From the NCBI GenBank assembly GCA_937874315.1, contig CALNAE010000321.1, positions 1 to 18,034 of the forward strand: 18,034 bases of DNA, written 5' to 3'. Under the pieces are notes generated by a model. That model saw only the letters and a program-made list of their open reading frames with translations. It was not told the DNA's origin and did not search any database. Both the position numbers and the translations under genes were made by a program. This stretch comes from an uncultured Bifidobacterium sp. GTDB lineage: Bacteria > Actinomycetota > Actinomycetes > Actinomycetales > Bifidobacteriaceae. Positions within the stretch are counted from its first letter, which is position 1. Every line of letters starts with the position of its first letter. Shown piece after piece: positions 14,907-18,034 of this stretch.

Positions 14907-14986
14907 GGAGCTGGTAGGCGCGTCGTCCGACACGCTCCAAGGCCGCTCGGCCGGTCATACGGTCGGACGACGCGCCTACCAGCTCC
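14907..14986. repeat. Perfect 25-bp inverted repeat between nrdE and nrdF
   Basis: The arms 14907-14931 and 14962-14986 are exact complements over 25 bp, around a 30-nt loop that itself holds a small GGCC/GGCC stem. The arms are GC-rich and start with GGAGCTGGTAGG. No U-tract follows, so it differs from a standard terminator. It could be a very strong terminator or attenuator, a processing site that separates nrdE from nrdF mRNA, or a small MITE-like element. CGA flanks both ends (14904-14906, 14987-14989), which is short for a target duplication. Confidence 0.85.
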
Positions 14987-15023
14987 CGATGCCTGCGTGT
15001 CAAGGCAGGCACAACATGCGGCA

Positions 15024-15039
15024 ATACAATATATAGCAA
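15024..15039 (+). promoter_or_regulatory. NrdR box upstream of nrdF
   Basis: ATACAATATATAGCAA contains a perfect NrdR core, CAATATATAG, matching CwATATATwG. It lies 60 bp before the nrdF ATG. A second, poor match at 15047-15062 (core GTAGATATAC) is 23 bp further on, not at the usual 31-32 bp. nrdF therefore seems to have its own NrdR-controlled promoter. Confidence 0.7.
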
Positions 15040-15098
15040 TCAGTATTCGGTAGATATACACAAGCGACGACAGAAAGAACGTACGAGAGGGGCCAACC

Positions 15099-16148
15099 AT
15101 GGCAGACAACATTGCGGACAATATGGACGATACGCTTGAGGCGACGTCCACCACGGATCCGATGAAGCGGTTCCCGCGGCTGACCTATCATCCGGTGACG
15201 CGCGTTCAGGCGATCAACTGGAACAAGATCATCGATCCCAAGGATAAAGAGGTCTGGGACCGGCTGACCGGCAACTTCTGGCTGCCTGAGAAGGTCCCGC
15301 TGTCGAACGACATTCCCTCGTGGGGCACGCTCACCGAGGCCGAGCACACCCTCGTGATGCGCGTGTTCACCGGGTTGACGCTGCTCGACACCATCCAGGG
15401 CGTGGCCGGAGCGCCGCGACTGATTCAGGATGCCATCACCCCGCATGAGAAGGCCGTGTTCTGCAACATCACCTTCATGGAGGAGGTGCATGCGAAGTCG
15501 TATTCCTCGATCTTCGAGACGTTGTGCTCGTCGAAGGAAGTGGACGAGGCCTTCGACTGGTCCGAGGAGAACGCCAATCTGCAGAAGAAGGCGCAGATCG
15601 TGCTCGACTACTACAACGGCGACGACCCGCTCAAGGTGAAGATCGTCTCCGTGCTGCTCGAATCCTTCCTCTTCTATTCGGGATTCTTCCTGCCCTTCTG
15701 GCTCTCCTCCCACGCCAAGCTCACCAACACCGCCGACATCATCCGCCTGATCCTGCGCGACGAGGCCGTGCACGGATATTACATCGGCTACAAGTACCAG
15801 ATTGGTCTCGAAAAGCTCAGCCAGGAACGGCGCGACGAGCTGCAGGACTATACGTACGAGCTGTTGCAGGACCTGTACGACAACGAGGTCGAATACACCG
15901 AGGCGCTCTACAAGGACGTCGGCCTGACCGATAAGGTGCTCAGCTTCGTGCGCTACAACGGCAACAAGGCCCTGATGAACCTCGGCTACCCCGCGCTGTT
16001 CACGGCGGAGGACACCCAGGTGGATCCCGCCATCCTGACCTCGCTCTCGCCCAACGCCGACGAGAACCACGACTTCTTCTCCGGATCCGGATCGTCCTAT
16101 GTCATGGGCAAGGCCGTGGAGACCGACGACGACGACTGGGATTTCTAG
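15099..16148 (+). CDS. nrdF: Class Ib ribonucleoside-diphosphate reductase beta subunit
   Basis: This 349-aa dimanganese/diiron subunit holds the tyrosyl radical. The metal ligands are in their expected places: Asp 97 (TLLDTIQG), Glu 128 and His 131 (MEEVHAKSY), Glu 188 (LLESFLFYSG), Glu 222 and His 225 (RDEAVHGYY). The radical Tyr is 135. The acidic C-terminus DDDDWDF is the tail that docks on NrdE. ATG 15099 is preceded by GAGAGG at 15085-15090 with an 8-nt spacer. The N-terminal 20 residues are polar and probably disordered. It is transcribed from its own NrdR-controlled region and ends before an 11-bp hairpin. Confidence 0.97.
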   Translation: MADNIADNMDDTLEATSTTDPMKRFPRLTYHPVTRVQAINWNKIIDPKDKEVWDRLTGNFWLPEKVPLSNDIPSWGTLTEAEHTLVMRVFTGLTLLDTIQGVAGAPRLIQDAITPHEKAVFCNITFMEEVHAKSYSSIFETLCSSKEVDEAFDWSEENANLQKKAQIVLDYYNGDDPLKVKIVSVLLESFLFYSGFFLPFWLSSHAKLTNTADIIRLILRDEAVHGYYIGYKYQIGLEKLSQERRDELQDYTYELLQDLYDNEVEYTEALYKDVGLTDKVLSFVRYNGNKALMNLGYPALFTAEDTQVDPAILTSLSPNADENHDFFSGSGSSYVMGKAVETDDDDWDF

Positions 16149-16200
16149 GAGTCCCGACCCCTCGTGAGGAGTACCGGACTGCTGATAGTCCCGATCCTCT

Positions 16201-16240
16201 CGTCTGCTCCGCGATCGATCGGTCGAGCCCGGAGCAGACG
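16201..16240 (+). terminator. Terminator hairpin after nrdF
   Basis: CGTCTGCTCCG (16201-16211) pairs perfectly with CGGAGCAGACG (16230-16240) across an 18-nt loop. It lies 53 bp after the nrdF stop and just before the minus-strand gene remnant, so it may serve both strands. No U-tract is present. Imperfect direct repeats beginning AGTCCCGA (16150 and 16187) lie in front of it. Confidence 0.65.
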
Positions 16241-16257
16241 GTGCGTCATGGTGGCGC

Positions 16258-16449
16258 TCAGTCCAGTCCGCTGGTGTCGGTGGCGCACACGCGCAGACGA
16301 TGGCCGTCGGGGTCGAGCGCGACGCAGGTGTAGCCGAATGGCAGTTCGGTCGGCTCCAAGGCGATCGGGATGTCGTGTGCCGTCCATTCGGCGTAGAGGA
16401 TGACGGCCGCGGTCTTTGACGCGGCAGACCCGTAGCGTTCAGAGGCATC
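16258..16449 (-). pseudogene. C-terminal remnant of a VOC/glyoxalase-family gene
   Basis: The minus frame ending at TGA 16258 encodes 63 residues with the typical end of a VOC-fold protein: AVILYAEWTAHDIPIA, then FGYTCVALDPDGHRLRVC. The DPDGHRLRV strand is characteristic of the family. There is no start codon, and the frame is closed by a TGA at 16452-16450. Upstream lies the end of the AbiE toxin, so the rest of the gene is missing. It is best explained as the 3' end of a host gene cut when the AbiE module arrived, or by later deletion. Confidence 0.7.
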
Positions 16450-16469
16450 TCATTGATGTGTGACTCTGA

Positions 16470-17102
16470 TTATTTCGACGTCGTGGGACCTGACTCGTGT
16501 GAGGACGCTGCCGCGATGCATCCGATCAGTTCATTAGCCCATGCGACGGCCTCTTCCACGGTCGGCAGGACGTCGGTGTCTTCTGCCGCCTCGGTGTAAA
16601 GGGTGTCCCATCGGTCGCCGACGTGGATGATAGACGGCCAGAGTTGCTGGCGGCGATAGTCGAACAGCCGTATGCAGGTTTCGGCGACAAAGGCGAGGTC
16701 GAGATCCTCGCCTTTGTCGAGCAGCTGAAGATCGACCAGATACTTGGCGCGTTCGCTTCCCGGACTCGATACGGCGTGGAGTTTCTGCGCAACCTGATGA
16801 TCGGCGCACATCACCGGGACGGGCTTCGGCTCTTCCAGTCCGACTTCGGTGAACAGCCCGGCAAGACTGTTGGAGAGCTGGTATTCGGGCTGTTCGGCGT
16901 CGCCAAGCTCGTTGTGCCCCAGCTCGAACTTCACCGTGCACCACGGCCTGCCCCGATAATCCAGCTTCACATCGAACGGCTGCATCACATACGCGGTCGG
17001 TACCGCGGCCGGTCGAGGCGCTGGTCGCTCAACAAGACGACCCGCGAACCCCGCCCATCCCGTCGCCAGCGCGTCTTCGAAATCGCTGCGGAACCCAGTC
17101 AA
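16470..17102 (-). CDS. AbiEii-type nucleotidyltransferase toxin, C-terminal part (frame-shifted)
   Basis: This 210-residue frame begins at TTG 17102, overlapping the stop of the preceding frame (TTGA), and has no clear ribosome binding site. It carries the rest of an AbiEii/AbiGii domain: FDVKLDYRGRPWCTVKFELGH near 43 and the conserved VAQKLHAV with SERAKYLVDLQLL near 103-128, the Lys and Asp motifs of this nucleotidyltransferase family. Joined to the 76-aa frame upstream it gives about 286 aa, the normal length. One missing base near 17103 explains the split. Either the toxin is inactivated, or the halves are joined by frameshifting or made by reinitiation. I favour inactivation or a sequencing error. 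Confidence 0.75.
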   Translation of the reverse strand: MTGFRSDFEDALATGWAGFAGRLVERPAPRPAAVPTAYVMQPFDVKLDYRGRPWCTVKFELGHNELGDAEQPEYQLSNSLAGLFTEVGLEEPKPVPVMCADHQVAQKLHAVSSPGSERAKYLVDLQLLDKGEDLDLAFVAETCIRLFDYRRQQLWPSIIHVGDRWDTLYTEAAEDTDVLPTVEEAVAWANELIGCIAAASSHESGPTTSK

Positions 17103-17329
17103 CGATCAAACCCGCGCGCGGCGTCCAAGTCCTGAGTGAACCGCGTTCCCCGCCCGTAGCGCAGAGCCATGGCGCTGCCGCCCTTGACGGCACCCTCGGG
17201 AAGCATCTGACCGACGACAACTAAGGCCATCGACACGCGACGGCGCAACGCCAGCCCCTCCGAGCCTTCGAGATTGCGGATGCGCTGCTCCAAAGATCGC
17301 ACGCTCACCGGTGCGCTGTCGTAGCTCAT
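17099..17329 (-). CDS. AbiEii-type nucleotidyltransferase toxin, N-terminal part (frame-shifted)
   Basis: This 76-aa frame holds the catalytic motifs of the AbiEii toxin: VKGGSAMALRYG (the GG[ST] motif) near 47-58, then TRFTQDLDAARG with the DxD metal-binding pair near 66. It ends at TGA 17101-17099 straight after this motif, in the middle of the domain. ATG 17329 was chosen because it overlaps the antitoxin stop (ATGA) and has GGAAAGGA at 17345-17338 with an 8-nt spacer; an upstream GTG at 17359 is less likely. In AbiE systems the toxin acts on tRNA or GTP pools and the antitoxin represses the operon. Confidence 0.75.
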   Translation of the reverse strand: MSYDSAPVSVRSLEQRIRNLEGSEGLALRRRVSMALVVVGQMLPEGAVKGGSAMALRYGRGTRFTQDLDAARGFDR

Positions 17330-17868
17330 GGTCGTAGTCCTTTCCTGACCTGCCGCCACTGGCTAGTGGTCAGCAAACCTTGCTGTCGCGCATGCTTAGC
17401 CGCGTCCAGTAATCGTTCGGTCTCGATGCGCCCGAGGCATTCGAGGATCGCCTCCGTCACCGGCTGCGACGCCAGCCCTTCATAGAAGATGGTGCGTGCC
17501 CCGTCGGGAACCTGCGTCAATTCGATGAAGGCCGGGAGCTTGGCGCGTACCCTGCGGGGAACTGCGACCTTGATCTGCCTGGGGTTCACGTCGGTAAGAT
17601 CAAATAAGGCCAGCACAGATTCTCCGTGCAGGTACGCCCCCTCACCGGCCCGCAGCAGAGCCTCGGCGAACCGGTCGACGCGCGTCGGCGGGATGTCCGG
17701 CACACGGTACAGCCCATAGGCGACGTTCATCAGGCCCCCCCGAGCGGCTAGCTTGGGCATCTCAATCGCAGGAACCCCCGCCTTCGCCGCGTCCTTGGTC
17801 GTGACATAGCCGTAGTTGTCGTACGCGATCTCGCGCACCACATTCCGATACTTCACCTTGACAGACAT
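17326..17868 (-). CDS. AbiEi-type antitoxin / transcriptional repressor
   Basis: This is a 180-aa AbiEi-family protein. An N-terminal winged helix-turn-helix (VREIAYDNYGYVTTKDAAKAG, then AARGGLMNVAYGLYRVPD) lies at about 9-60. The C-terminal antitoxin domain follows, with YLHGESVLALFDLTDVNP near 80 and the PRRVRAKLP segment. It represses its own operon and neutralises the toxin encoded by the next gene, whose start it overlaps. I chose ATG 17868 over an upstream start at 17922 because a near-perfect extended -10 lies only 6 nt before it. Transcription would then begin at or next to the A of the ATG, giving a leaderless mRNA. Family is clear; target specificity is not. Confidence 0.85.
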   Translation of the reverse strand: MSVKVKYRNVVREIAYDNYGYVTTKDAAKAGVPAIEMPKLAARGGLMNVAYGLYRVPDIPPTRVDRFAEALLRAGEGAYLHGESVLALFDLTDVNPRQIKVAVPRRVRAKLPAFIELTQVPDGARTIFYEGLASQPVTEAILECLGRIETERLLDAAKHARQQGLLTTSQWRQVRKGLRP

Positions 17869-17874
17869 GTCGAA

Positions 17875-17903
17875 ATTATACCATAAACGGTAGAGTTGTG
17901 CCA
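17875..17903 (-). promoter_or_regulatory. Promoter of the AbiE operon (extended -10)
   Basis: On the minus strand TGGTATAAT (17883-17875) is a perfect extended -10. The matching -35 is weak (TGGCAC at 17903-17898, 17-bp spacer), which an extended -10 can tolerate. The -10 ends 6 nt before the ATG at 17868. Confidence 0.8.
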
Positions 17904-17908
17904 CCGTT
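17886..17908. promoter_or_regulatory. Candidate AbiEi operator
   Basis: AACGGT (17886-17891) and ACCGTT (17903-17908) form a perfect inverted repeat spanning 23 bp. It covers the spacer and -35 of the AbiE promoter, so a bound antitoxin would exclude polymerase. Described AbiEi proteins bind inverted repeats upstream of their own gene. Confidence 0.5.
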
Positions 17909-18034
17909 CGAGCCTGTCCCATTCTGTGTCGATTCGGAGGCGGATCACCCGCTTCTCACCGCCGTCCAGACAATGGCGAGCGCGCATCGACCACGCCGAG
18001 ATGCTGCCTGAATCGTGCGACAGCGACACGGACG

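Noticed and set aside
13486..16448. Long minus-strand open frames antisense to nrdE and nrdF
   Set aside because: They mirror the codon structure of the high-GC genes on the other strand, show no family motif and cross intergenic hairpins. They are shadows.
17099..17115. Programmed -1 frameshift site in the AbiE toxin
   Set aside because: GGGTTTG is present, but it is aligned with whole codons instead of the X XXY YYZ phase, and no obvious stimulatory stem follows. A simple base loss is more likely.
17923..18034. Open minus-strand frame running off the right edge
   Set aside because: It continues through the AbiE promoter and into the antitoxin gene out of frame, and I recognise no family in it.
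1..18034. tRNA, rRNA, CRISPR arrays, insertion sequences, phage genes
   Set aside because: I looked for each and found no cloverleaf, regular spacer-repeat array, transposase or integrase motif.

Overview
The window reads as a high-GC actinobacterial chromosome, most likely Bifidobacterium. The main evidence is the zwf-opcA-pgl operon converging on gnd, an aerobic class Ib nrdHI-nrdE-nrdF cluster with NrdR boxes, the codon usage, and the absence of IS elements or phage genes. The genus is an inference from gene content; I could not run a search.

Region 1 (1-2830) starts with what may be the last codons of an upstream gene and a run of three hairpins. A three-gene operon follows: a TetR-family repressor, an FtsX/MacB-type permease and its ATPase. 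The gene order, the permease N-terminus and two ATGAC-N5-GTCAT operators around the promoter point to an HrtRBA-type heme efflux cassette. Region 2 (2830-8010) is the oxidative pentose phosphate block: zwf, opcA and pgl on the plus strand, then a strong bidirectional terminator, then gnd on the minus strand. Together they convert glucose 6-phosphate to ribulose 5-phosphate with release of NADPH.

Region 3 (8249-11359) is one long minus-strand P-type cation ATPase whose PEGLLPTVT motif resembles type IIC pumps; it carries an unusual acidic insert. Region 4 (11520-16240) is the ribonucleotide reductase cluster. nrdH and nrdI are translationally coupled behind a tandem pair of NrdR boxes. nrdE follows after 153 bp. 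nrdF follows after a further 260 bp that holds a perfect 25-bp inverted repeat and another NrdR box. NADPH from region 2 could feed the NrdH/NrdE reduction chain, but the adjacency alone does not prove coupling.

Region 5 (16241-18034) looks acquired. A 63-codon C-terminal remnant of a VOC/glyoxalase-type gene abuts a minus-strand AbiE-like toxin-antitoxin pair. The antitoxin has a near-ideal extended -10 only 6 nt before its ATG, which predicts a leaderless mRNA, and a 23-bp inverted repeat that may be its own operator. The toxin reading frame is split in two by a one-base shift just after its catalytic DxD motif.

I see no tRNA, rRNA, CRISPR array, insertion sequence or phage gene. Nothing here is clearly a wholly new system. 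The most interesting items are the heme-type efflux cassette with paired operators, the 25-bp hairpin inside the nrd cluster, the split AbiE toxin and the interleaved repeats before zwf.
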